From Mycolicibacterium brisbanense (lineage in GTDB: Bacteria; Actinomycetota; Actinomycetes; Mycobacteriales; Mycobacteriaceae), in the NCBI RefSeq assembly GCF_001570425.1, contig NZ_BCSX01000018.1:186001-250000 (forward strand): 64,000 nt of DNA. Reading direction: 5' to 3'. The translations under genes and the position numbers were made by a program. Of the stretch, positions 23,742 through 32,171 are shown one piece after another (position 1 is the stretch's first letter; the number at the start of each line of letters is the position of its first letter). The notes under the pieces are model-generated. The model was not told the DNA's origin, did not search any database, and saw nothing but the letters and a program-made list of their open reading frames with translations.

Positions 23742-24204
23742 GGCTATCCGCGGACGTACGGGACCAACCGTTGCGGGCCATCGCGACGGCGCCCACTTCG
23801 CCGACGAGGCCGAGGTCGGCGAGCAGATGCTGGGCCGCGTGGGCGCTGGTGAACAGCGGCGCGGTGAGCCCGTCGTCGTCCACGTCGACCGGGGCATGCT
23901 GATTGCCGAGCACGTGACCGAACATCATCAGGGCGCGGCCGGTGTTGTCCGCGAACCGGACTCGGATGGCGGGTTCGGGCGGACGGCGCACCACTATCAC
24001 CTCGGCCCCGTCATCGCTGATCACGGCGCCGTCGTGCAGGAAGGTACCGCGGGGGAGGACGATCATCACCTCGTAACCGGTATCGGTGGTGACCCGCTGA
24101 CGGTGTTTACTGGCGTCGCCCCAACCGATGTCGACGTGATGTACTTTGCGCCCGGCGAACTGCGGGTCGGTTGCGTTGCCGAGAATGGCTTCGGCGTTGA
24201 GCAT
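23722..24204 (-). CDS. ureE: urease accessory protein UreE (nickel chaperone)
   Basis: A 160-residue UreE. It has an N-terminal UreE fold (MLNAEAILGNATDPQFAGRKVHHVDIGWGDASKHRQRVTTDTG), a central Asn-rich segment (VLGNQHAPVDVDDD, with the conserved GNQH metal motif), and a short histidine-rich C-terminus ending HAGHHH, the usual place for Ni storage. It delivers Ni to UreG/UreC. ATG 24204 lies 11 bases after the UreD stop. Confidence 0.92.
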   Translation of the reverse strand: MLNAEAILGNATDPQFAGRKVHHVDIGWGDASKHRQRVTTDTGYEVMIVLPRGTFLHDGAVISDDGAEVIVVRRPPEPAIRVRFADNTGRALMMFGHVLGNQHAPVDVDDDGLTAPLFTSAHAAQHLLADLGLVGEVGAVAMARNGWSRTSADSHAGHHH

Positions 24205-24215
24205 CGTGGCACCTT

Positions 24216-25001
24216 TCAGTGGGGCAGGACGGCGTCGCGCACCGCCGCGTGGACACGCTGTTGGGCATGGCGTAGCGCAGGCGCACGGTCTGTGGTCAGT
24301 CGCGCAAAAATACCGGCGGAGCCCGGCAACTCGCCGACCCCGCCACGCACGCCGGACAGGCCTGCCAGTGCCTTTCGAACCACGTCGGTGACCGGTCGTC
24401 GACCCGGAGTGAGCACCATCATGCTGGCGACATAGTCGCCGTCGAGAAACTGCGCGACCGACGGAGCGAACCGCTGCCGGTCCCGTGCCACCACGCGTCC
24501 CTCGCTGCGCACCGTGACGGCAAAGTCACTGCGGGCGTAGCGGAACCGTTCGCCATGGGCGATCCGACCAGCGGCCACGGCTTCCCACCCGATATACGTC
24601 CCGTTCGGCGAAATGTCGATCTCGAGATTCTGGTCGAACTTCGAATCTGATTGCGGTATGACCGTTTTGGGCAAGTACTCGAGCGTTGCGTCGTCAACCA
24701 CGGTGAACTGCAGCCGATGCGTGGCACCCGGGCCGTCCCCGGCGTACACCTGGGTGGCGGCCTGGGTGGTGAGCAGCAGGTGGGATCCCGGCCCACACAC
24801 CGCGGTGGTACGCAGGTTGTCGTCGGAGAACGTCCCACCACTGGGGCTCTGGACACAGAGCAGCGCGGCGCGCGGAAACCGCTCATCGGAGTGCAGGGCG
24901 GTGGTGACCCGCTGCGGAAACCGTTGCCGGAGGTTGCTGATGCGGGTCCGCCCCGTACCGTCGATGACCGCGTGGACGGACAGCTCGCCGGGCTCGATCA
25001 C
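24216..25001 (-). CDS. ureD: urease accessory protein UreD (UreH)
   Basis: A 261-residue UreD. The usual pattern is present: N-terminal [19 protein letters not shown], middle [16 protein letters not shown] (the LTTQAxTK-like motif) and [24 protein letters not shown]. UreD is the scaffold that holds UreF and UreG on the urease apoprotein. Its start overlaps the UreG stop by four bases. Moderate divergence from enterobacterial UreD is expected for actinobacteria. Confidence 0.9.
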   Translation of the reverse strand: MIEPGELSVHAVIDGTGRTRISNLRQRFPQRVTTALHSDERFPRAALLCVQSPSGGTFSDDNLRTTAVCGPGSHLLLTTQAATQVYAGDGPGATHRLQFTVVDDATLEYLPKTVIPQSDSKFDQNLEIDISPNGTYIGWEAVAAGRIAHGERFRYARSDFAVTVRSEGRVVARDRQRFAPSVAQFLDGDYVASMMVLTPGRRPVTDVVRKALAGLSGVRGGVGELPGSAGIFARLTTDRAPALRHAQQRVHAAVRDAVLPH

Positions 25002-25618
25002 GGGCGGCTCGGGACGAGCATGGCGTCACGCAACAGAACCTCGGTCAACTGGTCCAACCCGTTCCCGGAGCGAAGGTCGGTGAACACCGTCGGCTTGGTC
25101 GGTCGGGCGATGTCACAGTCGCGCCGCATCCCGTCCAGATCGGACCCCACCAAGTCGGCGAGGTCGATCTTGTTGACTACCAGCAGATCCGCCTGCAGCA
25201 GACCGATGCCCTTCTTGCGGGGGATATCGTCACCGCCGGCCGTGTCGATCACGAAGATCCAATAGTCGACCAGGTCCGCGGTGAACGTGGCGGCCAGATT
25301 GTCGCCACCCGACTCGATGAGGATCAGGTCGAGGTCCTCGAACTCCGCGGCCAGCGACCGCGCGGCGGCCAAGTTGGCTGACGGATCCTCACGGATCGCG
25401 GTGTGCGGACACGCCCCGGTCTCCACGGCTCGCACCCGGCGGGGGTCGATGACACCGCTGCGCCGCACGCGCTGGGCGTCCTCGTCGGTCACCAGGTCGT
25501 TGGTGATCACCGCGACGCTGAGACCCTTTCGGACGAGTTCGGGAACCAACGTCTCCACGAGTCGGGTCTTCCCGGACCCGACTGGACCGCCGATACCGAT
25601 TCTGAGTACCTCACTCAT
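24998..25618 (-). CDS. ureG: urease accessory protein UreG (GTPase)
   Basis: A 206-residue SIMIBI-class GTPase. The P-loop is [10 protein letters not shown] (residues 9-18), the metal-binding CPH motif is in [15 protein letters not shown], and [10 protein letters not shown] and [15 protein letters not shown] follow as in UreG. It hydrolyses GTP during Ni insertion into urease. It lies 13 bases after ureC and overlaps ureD. Order C-G-D-E-F differs from the A-B-C-F-G-D order of the common mycobacterial operon. Confidence 0.95.
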   Translation of the reverse strand: MSEVLRIGIGGPVGSGKTRLVETLVPELVRKGLSVAVITNDLVTDEDAQRVRRSGVIDPRRVRAVETGACPHTAIREDPSANLAAARSLAAEFEDLDLILIESGGDNLAATFTADLVDYWIFVIDTAGGDDIPRKKGIGLLQADLLVVNKIDLADLVGSDLDGMRRDCDIARPTKPTVFTDLRSGNGLDQLTEVLLRDAMLVPSRP

Positions 25619-25631
25619 GTTGTCTTCCTGC

Positions 25632-27353
25632 CTATTTCAAGGTGTAACGCCGCCCCAGCGGGACAGCTGTCATCGGGGTACTGGTGCACAATTCGCCGTC
25701 GACGATCACGCGGTAGGTATCGGGTTCGATCGAGATGTCGGGCAGGTAATTGTTGTGCAGCAGATCGGCCTTGGTCAGGGACCGGGCGCCGCGACAGGCT
25801 ACGAGGGGGGTCTGCAGGTCCAGCTTTCCGGCCAGCCCGCCTGCGATGGCCCCCTCGGCGACAAAGTTCACCGAGACGTCGGCAGGGGTGCGACCGTAGG
25901 CTGCCCACTGAGGTCGGTATTTCAGTGGTTCGCAGGTCATCAGTGAAGCGTTGGCCTCACCCATCACCGACCAGGCGGGGAATCCGCCCTTGAACACGAC
26001 TTCGGGACGAATACCGAAGAACTTCGGCTCCCACAGCACGATGTCGGCAAGCTTGCCCGGCTCCAGGGAGCCGACCTCGTGGTCGATGCCGAAGAGGATG
26101 GCCGGGTTGATGGTCAGCTTCGCGATGTAGCGGAGGATCCGGGCGTTGTCGGCCGGGGCGCCGCTGGTCACATCCTCGGGGAGGGGCCCACGGGTGGCCC
26201 GCATGTGCGATGCCAGTTGCCATGTTCGCGCGATGCTTTCCCCGATCCGCCCCATGCCCTGGGAGTCCGAACCCATGGCCGATATGGCGCCGAGGTCGTG
26301 CAAGACGTCCTCGGCCGCGATGGTTTCACGGCGGATCCGCGACTCCGCGAACGCGACATCCTCGCGGATCCGCGGGTTGAGATGGTGACACACCATCACC
26401 ATGTCCAGGTGTTCGTCGAAGGTGTTGAGCGTGTAGGGGTTTGTCGGATTCGTCGACGATGGCAGGCAGTATGATTCGCCGACCACACGCATGATGTCGG
26501 GTGCGTGCCCACCACCTGCGCCCTCGGCATGGTAGGTGTGGATGGGCCTGCCGCCGATGGCGGCCATCGTGTCCTCGAAGAACCCCGCCTCATTGAGAGT
26601 GTCTGAGTGAATCTGCACTTGCAGGTCCAATTCGTCGCCGGCGTCCAAGGACGCGCGGATTGCGGCGGGCGTTGCGCCCCAGTCCTCGTGGATCTTGTAC
26701 CCGATGGCACCGGCGAGCCCCTGTTCGATCAGGGGTGCGGTGCTCGATGCGCTGCCGTTTCCGAGGAATCCGAAATTCATCGGGAATGCCTCGGCCGCCT
26801 TCAACATTCGGGCCAGGTTGGTCGGTCCTGACGAGGTGATACCGACCGTCACGGGACCGAGTCCGCCACCGATCATCGTGGTGATGCCGCTTGAGATGGC
26901 CTCTTCGACCAGTCCGGCGCTGTCGAAGTGCACGTGAACGTCGATCGCGCCCGCAGTGGCGATCATGCCCTCGCCGGAGCGGATGTCGGTGCCCGCGCCG
27001 ATGATCAGCTCCGGGTCGACGCCTGCCATGGTGCGTGGGTTACCGGCCTTGCCGATGCCGGCGATGCGGCCGTTACGAATCCCGATGTCGGCCTTGCGGA
27101 TACCCAGCACGGCATCGATGATCAATGCGTTGGTGATCACGAAATCCAGCGCACCCTCGGCGTTGGTCACGTCGCCGTGCACGGCCATACCCTCGCGCAT
27201 GGTCTTGCCGCCGCCGAATACGGCCTCGTCGCCGTACACCGTTGCGTCGGCCTCGACCTTGGCCAGCAATTCGGTGTCGGCCAATCGAACCCGGTCGCCG
27301 ACCGTGGGCCCGTACAGTTCGGCGTAGCGCTGACGGCTGATCCGGTGCGTCAT
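25632..27353 (-). CDS. ureC: urease subunit alpha
   Basis: A 573-residue catalytic urease subunit. Nickel and active-site residues are visible: His140 and His142 (GAIDVHVHF), carbamylated Lys220 ([12 protein letters not shown]), His249 (QIHSD), His275 (TYHAEGAGG), flap Cys322 with His323 (VCHHLNPRI) and Asp363 (GSDSQGMG). The metal-site loop reads GAIDVHVHF instead of the usual GGIDTHIHF, but the ligands are kept. It hydrolyses urea to ammonia and carbamate in the cytoplasm. The start lies one base from the ureAB stop. Confidence 0.97.
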   Translation of the reverse strand: MTHRISRQRYAELYGPTVGDRVRLADTELLAKVEADATVYGDEAVFGGGKTMREGMAVHGDVTNAEGALDFVITNALIIDAVLGIRKADIGIRNGRIAGIGKAGNPRTMAGVDPELIIGAGTDIRSGEGMIATAGAIDVHVHFDSAGLVEEAISSGITTMIGGGLGPVTVGITSSGPTNLARMLKAAEAFPMNFGFLGNGSASSTAPLIEQGLAGAIGYKIHEDWGATPAAIRASLDAGDELDLQVQIHSDTLNEAGFFEDTMAAIGGRPIHTYHAEGAGGGHAPDIMRVVGESYCLPSSTNPTNPYTLNTFDEHLDMVMVCHHLNPRIREDVAFAESRIRRETIAAEDVLHDLGAISAMGSDSQGMGRIGESIARTWQLASHMRATRGPLPEDVTSGAPADNARILRYIAKLTINPAILFGIDHEVGSLEPGKLADIVLWEPKFFGIRPEVVFKGGFPAWSVMGEANASLMTCEPLKYRPQWAAYGRTPADVSVNFVAEGAIAGGLAGKLDLQTPLVACRGARSLTKADLLHNNYLPDISIEPDTYRVIVDGELCTSTPMTAVPLGRRYTLK

Positions 27354-27354
27354 C

Positions 27355-28056
27355 TCAGGCCTCCGAATCGAAGAAGCCGTGCTGGTGCAGGTTGGTCATG
27401 AGCTCTCCACTCGGTTCGGTCTTGGTCGGGCCGTTCGTCATGTCGTTCTGTCCGATGACGACTTGTTCGCCGGCGTACTGCGTCAACGAAACATCCTGAG
27501 CCTCACCCGGTTCGAATCGCACCGCGGTGCCCGACGGGATGTCGAGACGCATCCCGAAGGCTGCGGCCCGGTCGAAGCGCAGTGCCCGGTTGGCTTCGAA
27601 GAAGTGGAAATGCGAGCCGACCTGGATCGGCCGGTCACCGGTGTTCTCGACCGTCACCGTCGCGGTTTGCCGGCCCGCGTTGAGCTCCAGATCGCCTTCG
27701 GCGGTGAGGATCTCACCGGGTATGACGGCGAGCTCGGCCGCGGTCCGGTTGCCCGGGGTGATCGCGTCGTGCACGGTGACCAGCTTCTGCCCGTCTTCGA
27801 AAAGCGCCTCCACCTGGACCGAGCCGAGAAGTGTGCGGACGCCGGGCAGCACGTCGTCATCGGTCAGAAGGCCGGCACCGTGAGCAGCGGCCTCGGCAAC
27901 GCTGCCGCCGGCTCGCGCCGACTCGGCGACCTCGTCGGCGATCAGTGCCCGCGCCTCGGCGTAGGTCAGGGCCAACCCGGCAGCGCGCCGCTTGCGAGCC
28001 AGTTCGGCGGCCAGAAAAAGCAGCAGCCGGTCTTCATCCTTGGGTGTCAGATGCAT
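27355..28056 (-). CDS. ureAB: urease gamma-beta fusion subunit (UreAB)
   Basis: A 233-residue fusion. Residues 1-100 are the gamma subunit ([59 protein letters not shown]) and residues about 108-233 the beta subunit ([67 protein letters not shown]). Fused UreAB is known from Helicobacter, where the order is gamma then beta, and from some actinobacteria. The standard mycobacterial operon has separate ureA and ureB. A 37-codon leader ORF overlaps its start. Confidence 0.95.
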   Translation of the reverse strand: MHLTPKDEDRLLLFLAAELARKRRAAGLALTYAEARALIADEVAESARAGGSVAEAAAHGAGLLTDDDVLPGVRTLLGSVQVEALFEDGQKLVTVHDAITPGNRTAAELAVIPGEILTAEGDLELNAGRQTATVTVENTGDRPIQVGSHFHFFEANRALRFDRAAAFGMRLDIPSGTAVRFEPGEAQDVSLTQYAGEQVVIGQNDMTNGPTKTEPSGELMTNLHQHGFFDSEA

Positions 28057-28160
28057 GATGTCAGCCCGTCGATGCGGCGGCTGAGAGCCGCTTCTGCCGG
28101 TACGGGTCGGAGTGGCTCGAACATCAGCGCGGTACGGCGATGTCGGGTGAGCTTCAGCAT
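28047..28160 (-). CDS. 37-codon leader ORF of urease operon
   Basis: A short ORF that starts MLKLTRHRR and ends LTSCI, with its stop overlapping the ureAB start by ten bases. Its start lies at the same distance (84 bases) from the LuxR-type palindrome as a second ORF, MLKPTR..., on the other side of the regulator. The shared start, spacing and overlap suggest translation coupling or a leader role. AGGGG lies upstream. No homologue recognised. Confidence 0.55.
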   Translation of the reverse strand: MLKLTRHRRTALMFEPLRPVPAEAALSRRIDGLTSCI

Positions 28161-28198
28161 GTGTCGTGGCCCCTGTCGTGTGACGGTGAGTTCTCGCC

Positions 28199-28244
28199 AG
28201 CGTAGAAACGGCCGCGATGCCCGGCTATGGGAGGAATCTCCCAT
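28199..28244 (-). promoter_or_regulatory. LuxR-type operator and -10 for urease operon
   Basis: The palindrome ATGGGAGATTCCTCCCAT (minus strand; 28227-28244) is followed by a TACGCT-like -10 (minus strand, 28204 to 28199) at a spacing that puts the palindrome centre near -44. An almost identical promoter in mirror orientation occurs at 29479-29525. The about 85 bases from operator to leader ATG are conserved between the two copies. Confidence 0.72.
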
Positions 28245-28440
28245 TTGGTGCGCCAAACATGCGCTGCCAATTATGGTTTCGCCAGTGGCCGCGTTCCGTG
28301 TTGAGAGATCGGGCAAATGTCGGCTGAATTCTCTGAATGCGGCACAGATTCACATTTCGGGGATTACACTCCGCGGAGCCGCGGTCCGTGACACCTGAGG
28401 CGGACCAGTTCTGGTGAACCGCACGAAGGGACTTCTGGCG

Positions 28441-29436
28441 ATGGCAAGCACCTATGCCGCGATGCTGGACAGTGACGCCAGCATTGAAGACCGGGCAAGC
28501 GAGGTGCTGGACGCCCTCGGTAAGCGGGTGGCGTCGTCCGCGTCGGCGATCTGCCTGTGGGACCCGATTCAGCATCGGCATCTCTCCATCGCAAACCACG
28601 GCTACCCCAATGAGGTGATGGATCACTTCAACACCTGGTTCGTCGAGCACGACCCGCTGTTCGATGCGATGCGCAGACGTAGTCTCGGAGCGCTCCGGTG
28701 GCGCGATTTTCCGGCCTACCGGACCACGTACTCGGTGACCGGGGTCTTCGCCCCCGCTGGGTTCGACGAGGGGCTGTCGGCGCGGCTGGTCACCGCTGAG
28801 GGCAATTACGCCGGCACCATCCACGTCAACTGTGACGATCCCCGTTATCCCAGCGATAACGACGTGGACGAGATCAACATGCTGCGCCTGCAGATGGCCG
28901 AACACCTGGACCTCTCGGTGAGGCCACGCATGGTGGCCGAACTGATGGGGCCGGAAGCTCAGGCCTGGGCGGTCGACAGGACGGGCCGTGCGCACCTGTT
29001 GCGGCTGGGCGGCCAGTGGGACGCGCCCATCGATGAGGCACTTGTCGGTGAGATGGCGGCGGCCACAGTGGGGGGTACGACGACGCGTTGGCATGACGGA
29101 ACGGGATGGTTGCATGTGCGGCACATCGGAACGGCGCCGCGGTTCCCGCAAGACAGCCTGCACGCCGTCATGCTGATCACCCGCTCCGCGCTGCCGTTCG
29201 GGATCACCCCGCGCGAACTCGATGCCCTCACCCTTGCCGCCCGCGGCTTGACCAACAATCAGATCGCGACGCAGCTGTTCATCAGCGTGCGTACGGCGGG
29301 ACACCATCTGGAGAGTGCGACGGCCAAGCTCGGCGCCAGCAACCGGGCGTCCTGCGTGTCGCAGGCCATGTCGTGGGGGTTGTTGTCCGGCAGAATGTTG
29401 CGCGATCTCGACACCCATGGTGTGGCGTCCGGGTGA
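28441..29436 (+). CDS. LuxR-family transcriptional regulator
   Basis: A 331-residue regulator. The N-terminal about 240 residues form a GAF/PAS-like sensor part (SSASAICLWDPIQHRHLSIANHGYP...), and the C-terminal LuxR HTH is ITPRELDALTLAARGLTNNQIATQLFISVRTAGHHLESATAKLGASNRA. The gene stands between two mirrored copies of the same operator, one driving the urease operon and one the UreI/AmiS channel, so it most probably activates both. ATG 28441 has AAGGGA nine bases upstream; GTG 28414 is an alternative. Confidence 0.9.
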   Translation: MASTYAAMLDSDASIEDRASEVLDALGKRVASSASAICLWDPIQHRHLSIANHGYPNEVMDHFNTWFVEHDPLFDAMRRRSLGALRWRDFPAYRTTYSVTGVFAPAGFDEGLSARLVTAEGNYAGTIHVNCDDPRYPSDNDVDEINMLRLQMAEHLDLSVRPRMVAELMGPEAQAWAVDRTGRAHLLRLGGQWDAPIDEALVGEMAAATVGGTTTRWHDGTGWLHVRHIGTAPRFPQDSLHAVMLITRSALPFGITPRELDALTLAARGLTNNQIATQLFISVRTAGHHLESATAKLGASNRASCVSQAMSWGLLSGRMLRDLDTHGVASG

Positions 29437-29478
29437 GATCCGCTCGGCATCGACCGAGTGTCGTGCCGGGACAACCGA

Positions 29479-29525
29479 ATGGGAGATTCCTCCCATAGCC
29501 GCGGCAATGCGGCCGTTTCTACGCT
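29479..29525 (+). promoter_or_regulatory. mirror LuxR-type operator and -10 for AmiS/UreI unit
   Basis: ATGGGAGATTCCTCCCAT at 29479-29496 and TACGCT at 29520-29525. The operator palindrome centre is about 44 bases before the predicted start, fitting activation by a LuxR protein. Sequence from the operator to the ATG of the leader ORF matches the urease-side copy at most positions in inverse orientation. Confidence 0.72.
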
Positions 29526-29563
29526 GTCGAGAACTCACCGTCACACGACAGGGGTCCTGACAC

Positions 29564-29674
29564 ATGCTGAAACCTACTCGCGCGATCACCCACCTGGGCG
29601 AAACATGGCTGCACCCAGACGCTTTCGGATCGATCAGGCAGAGCGGTCCGTCCGCGGACTGGGCCGGCCGCTGA
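29564..29674 (+). CDS. 36-codon leader ORF of AmiS/UreI unit
   Basis: A short ORF beginning MLKPTRAITHLGETW, with an AGGGG site nine bases upstream. Its TGA overlaps the AmiS/UreI ATG (TGATG). It starts like the urease-side leader (MLKLTR). Evidence is the mirrored promoter and coupled stop/start; the peptide itself has no recognised domain. Confidence 0.5.
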   Translation: MLKPTRAITHLGETWLHPDAFGSIRQSGPSADWAGR

Positions 29675-30327
29675 TGGGTAATGTCGGACTGCTATTCGTC
29701 GGGGTAGTGCTCCTGGTCAACGGGTTGGTGGCCATCGGAGTCGTCGATGGGCGCGGTGCAGCGCCGCTGAATTTGTTCGTCGGATCCGCTCAGATCGTGG
29801 TGCCGACGCTGGTTCTTGCACAGTCGGGAGGCGACCTCGCCGTCGTCAACGCCGCCTGGCCGAGCTATCTGTTCGGATTCACCTATCTGTGGTTCGGGCT
29901 CATCCAGATCTTCGACATCGACGGGCGGGGATTCGGTTGGTACTGCTCGTTCGTGGCGGTGGTGGTGACTTTTCTTGCGATCAGGAGCGTCGGCACAGAC
30001 CCGGTGTTCGCCGTCATCTGGGCGACCTGGGCCATCATCTGGACGTTGTTCTTCGTGATGCTGGGGCTTGGTGTGACGAGGGCAGGACGGGTTGACCTGG
30101 GACATTTCACCGGATGGTTCGTGATATTGCTGGGTATCCCGACGTGTACGGTCCCCGCGCTCCTGCTGCTCAACGGGCTCTGGACGACCTCGGTGGCGGC
30201 GGGCTACGGCGCGCTCGTGGTGTTGGCAATCGCGACAGTGCTTTCGGTGGCGCTGGCACAGCGCAGTGCCCGTCGTGATACGTCTGCCGATGTCGGCCAC
30301 GACGTCAAGGCGGATCTACGGGTCTGA
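29674..30327 (+). CDS. AmiS/UreI family urea/amide channel
   Basis: A 217-residue channel of the AmiS/UreI family with six to seven hydrophobic segments. The family signatures are NVGLLFVGVVLLVNGLVAIGVVDGRGAAPLNLFVG and AWPSYLFGFTYLWFGLIQI...GRGFGWYCSFVA. Such proteins form hexameric pores for urea or short amides. ATG 29674 overlaps the leader stop. It is placed next to urease, with a shared promoter motif, which supports urea as substrate. It could be written ureI or amiS, but the choice is not certain. Confidence 0.93.
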   Translation: MGNVGLLFVGVVLLVNGLVAIGVVDGRGAAPLNLFVGSAQIVVPTLVLAQSGGDLAVVNAAWPSYLFGFTYLWFGLIQIFDIDGRGFGWYCSFVAVVVTFLAIRSVGTDPVFAVIWATWAIIWTLFFVMLGLGVTRAGRVDLGHFTGWFVILLGIPTCTVPALLLLNGLWTTSVAAGYGALVVLAIATVLSVALAQRSARRDTSADVGHDVKADLRV

Positions 30328-30347
30328 CCTGTCTAGGGCGTCAGACC
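30321..30347. terminator. bidirectional hairpin over convergent stop codons
   Basis: GGTCTGAC (30321-30328) pairs with GTCAGACC (30340-30347) around an 11-base loop, between the convergent AmiS/UreI and PaaK-like genes. The stem includes part of both stop codons. Confidence 0.6.
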
Positions 30348-31687
30348 GGTGATTGCGGCCTTGGCAGTGGCACAAAGCGCCTGAGCTTGCCGCTGCCTTC
30401 ACTGCGCACGAGCCTCTCGACCGTGCGTATCCGAACAACCGGCGACGTGACGCCGAAGCGCTGCATCGCCTTGGCCAGCGCGGGGGACAAGTCCGTGACA
30501 CCGCCACCCGCCACCACGATGATGTCGGCGCCGCGTTCGGTCTGCACCACCTGGTATTCGACGATGCGGGGGTCGGTACCGAGGACATGTCGAAAGGCGC
30601 TGGCCGGCACCGTATATGGGCCGTACACGAAGTCATCGTCACGGCGGCCGCTGATGTCGGCGACGCGCGGGTAGGCCATGCCGCACGCGCACGGCTCGGA
30701 CGTCATCGTGATCTCGTCGCCGAGGTCGTAGCGGATGAAGGGGAACGTGCGGTTCGACAGGCAGGTCGCAAGCGTCCGTCCGTCGACCCTTTCGAGGATC
30801 ACCTCGTCCTCGCACACATGCAGTCCGGATCCCTGCGAACAGCCGACAGCCTGCACCCCGATTTCCGTTGAGCCCCAAAGATTGTGCAGTGGGGCATGCC
30901 AGGCATCGACGATGGCGTCGCGGTCTGCGGCCAGCAGTGGTTCGGAATTGGTGCTCACCCGGACAGGGCGGATGCGCAGGTCACCCGTCAGCGAGGCGCG
31001 CGCGAGCCGGCCGATGACGCTGGCGTACCCCACCAGGTGCGTCGGGGCGTACCGTTCGACCGCGGCAAGTACCTCCTCGAACGGTGCGCCGGCTTCGATG
31101 ACCAGGGTCTGCATGTCTGCGGTGGTCGGCACGTCGAACAGCGGGGTGCTGGCGTGAGGCGGCAGCCCTGCGGTGAGCACCGCCAGTCGCGCATTCGGCA
31201 CCGAGCCTTGACGGCGCTCGTCCCGAGCCTGAATGCGCCAGGCAAGGCACGCAGTGGTGACGAAGAACTGCCAGTCCCAGACGTACACCCCGCGCACCCC
31301 GCTTGAGCCGCCAGAACTGAACACCTGCTGGTCGCCGGAGGTGTAGGAGAACCAATCCTGCTCACTCAGAACATGTTCTGCCTGAGCGCGATTGAGATCC
31401 GGTGTGGTGATGATGGCGTCCCACTCCGCTTGTGCCTCCGCTTTCGTCAGTGCCGGTACCGATGCCAGGTCGGCGGCGGTCACCGTATCGAGGTCGAGTC
31501 CGCGCAGCCGGGCGGCGTAGAACGGCGAGCGTTCGCGTGCGTAGCCGAGCAGCGATCGCAACGCCTGGTCGCGGTGGCGGCGGAGTCGATCGGCCGACCA
31601 GTCGAGGCGGCCGACGTGATCGTCGAGTGCCGATTGAACGGCGCTGAGATGGGCGGAGCGAAGGCGTTCGTACGCGGCCCGGTCCAT
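30341..31687 (-). CDS. phenylacetate-CoA ligase (PaaK)-like adenylate-forming enzyme
   Basis: A 448-residue ANL-superfamily protein of the PaaK/CapK type. The AMP-binding P-loop is FSSGGSSGVRGVY, followed by LWGSTEIGVQAVGC (the adenylate-recognition segment), a SNRTFPFIRYDLGDEI region and a C-terminal small domain. A Cys-rich stretch (SEPCACGMAYPRV) fits PaaK-like members that bind metal. It probably activates an aryl or fatty acid as acyl-AMP and CoA ester. The start follows AGGAG. A tiny DUF3349-like gene lies upstream, and both are downstream of site C on the minus strand. Confidence 0.85.
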   Translation of the reverse strand: MDRAAYERLRSAHLSAVQSALDDHVGRLDWSADRLRRHRDQALRSLLGYARERSPFYAARLRGLDLDTVTAADLASVPALTKAEAQAEWDAIITTPDLNRAQAEHVLSEQDWFSYTSGDQQVFSSGGSSGVRGVYVWDWQFFVTTACLAWRIQARDERRQGSVPNARLAVLTAGLPPHASTPLFDVPTTADMQTLVIEAGAPFEEVLAAVERYAPTHLVGYASVIGRLARASLTGDLRIRPVRVSTNSEPLLAADRDAIVDAWHAPLHNLWGSTEIGVQAVGCSQGSGLHVCEDEVILERVDGRTLATCLSNRTFPFIRYDLGDEITMTSEPCACGMAYPRVADISGRRDDDFVYGPYTVPASAFRHVLGTDPRIVEYQVVQTERGADIIVVAGGGVTDLSPALAKAMQRFGVTSPVVRIRTVERLVRSEGSGKLRRFVPLPRPQSPV

Positions 31688-31790
31688 GGCGGCTCCTATC
31701 TCCGAACCGAGTGTGTCACGAGGACACCGCAATCGGCGTGAGCGTTGCATGGCCTGCCCCATCGCCGGGCCGTCGCCGCGAGAAACTGCT

Positions 31791-31949
31791 TCATCCGAGC
31801 CTGTTTCGGGTCGTCTCGGCCGGTCGCACCACGCTGACGGCCGCTGGGCACATCGCAATCAATGCCACATGTCCCAGCCGAGGTGCATCCGTCGGGTATC
31901 CGGCACGGAAGAAGTCGGCGATCCGAGAGACCAGTGTGTATCCGTTCAT
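31791..31949 (-). CDS. small DUF3349-like protein (52 aa)
   Basis: Not in standard-length ORF lists. ATG 31949 with an AAGGAG site seven bases upstream encodes 52 residues: MNGYTLVSRIADFFRAGYP, then TDAPRLGHVALIAMCP and a basic tail. The segment FxxAGYPxxAPxxGHVALxA resembles the N-terminal half of mycobacterial DUF3349 proteins. Upstream lies the bipartite element C. It is the first gene of a possible unit with the PaaK-like gene, 103 bases downstream. Confidence 0.6.
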   Translation of the reverse strand: MNGYTLVSRIADFFRAGYPTDAPRLGHVALIAMCPAAVSVVRPAETTRNRLG

Positions 31950-32171
31950 GTCAGTGCTCCTTCGACAGATCGTTGTTGTGGTTGCGCCGATCTCCGGCGC
32001 GCAGCAACTATCACCCCGGCGCCATGGTCACGGCTCGCTTGTGCGCGCAAGCCGCGCAGTGCGCGATCTTGTGCTTGTGCGCATTGTGCTCATCGCCGTG
32101 GCGCCCTGATCGCGACGACGGAACGGATGGGCTCTTGTGCAAAAGAAGGTGATGGTCGAGGAAGATCAGCG
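31950..32171. other. divergent control region of PheC-like and DUF3349-like genes
   Basis: A 222-bp region without a gene. It contains the bipartite element C (listed separately), placed about midway between the divergent starts at 31949 and 32172. No other feature was recognised. Confidence 0.5.
32037..32092. promoter_or_regulatory. bipartite regulatory element (site C)
   Basis: GCTTGTGCGCGCAAGC (32037-32052, one change from the palindrome of site A) and TTGTGCGCATTGTGCTCA (32075-32092) in the same order and at nearly the same spacing as site A. By hand alignment 42 of 57 positions agree across the element, mostly in the two arms. It is a strong candidate for one transcription factor acting at both places. 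Confidence 0.6.

Noticed and set aside
28145..29580. Inverted repeats flanking the LuxR gene as insertion-sequence ends
   Set aside because: There is no transposase and no target duplication, and each repeat works as a promoter-operator-leader unit in front of a urea gene.
28225..29589. 454-codon minus-strand frame spanning the LuxR gene
   Set aside because: It is the shadow of the LuxR gene plus its mirrored promoters. The repeats at both ends are explained by the inverted promoter copies, not by a transposon; no transposase is present.
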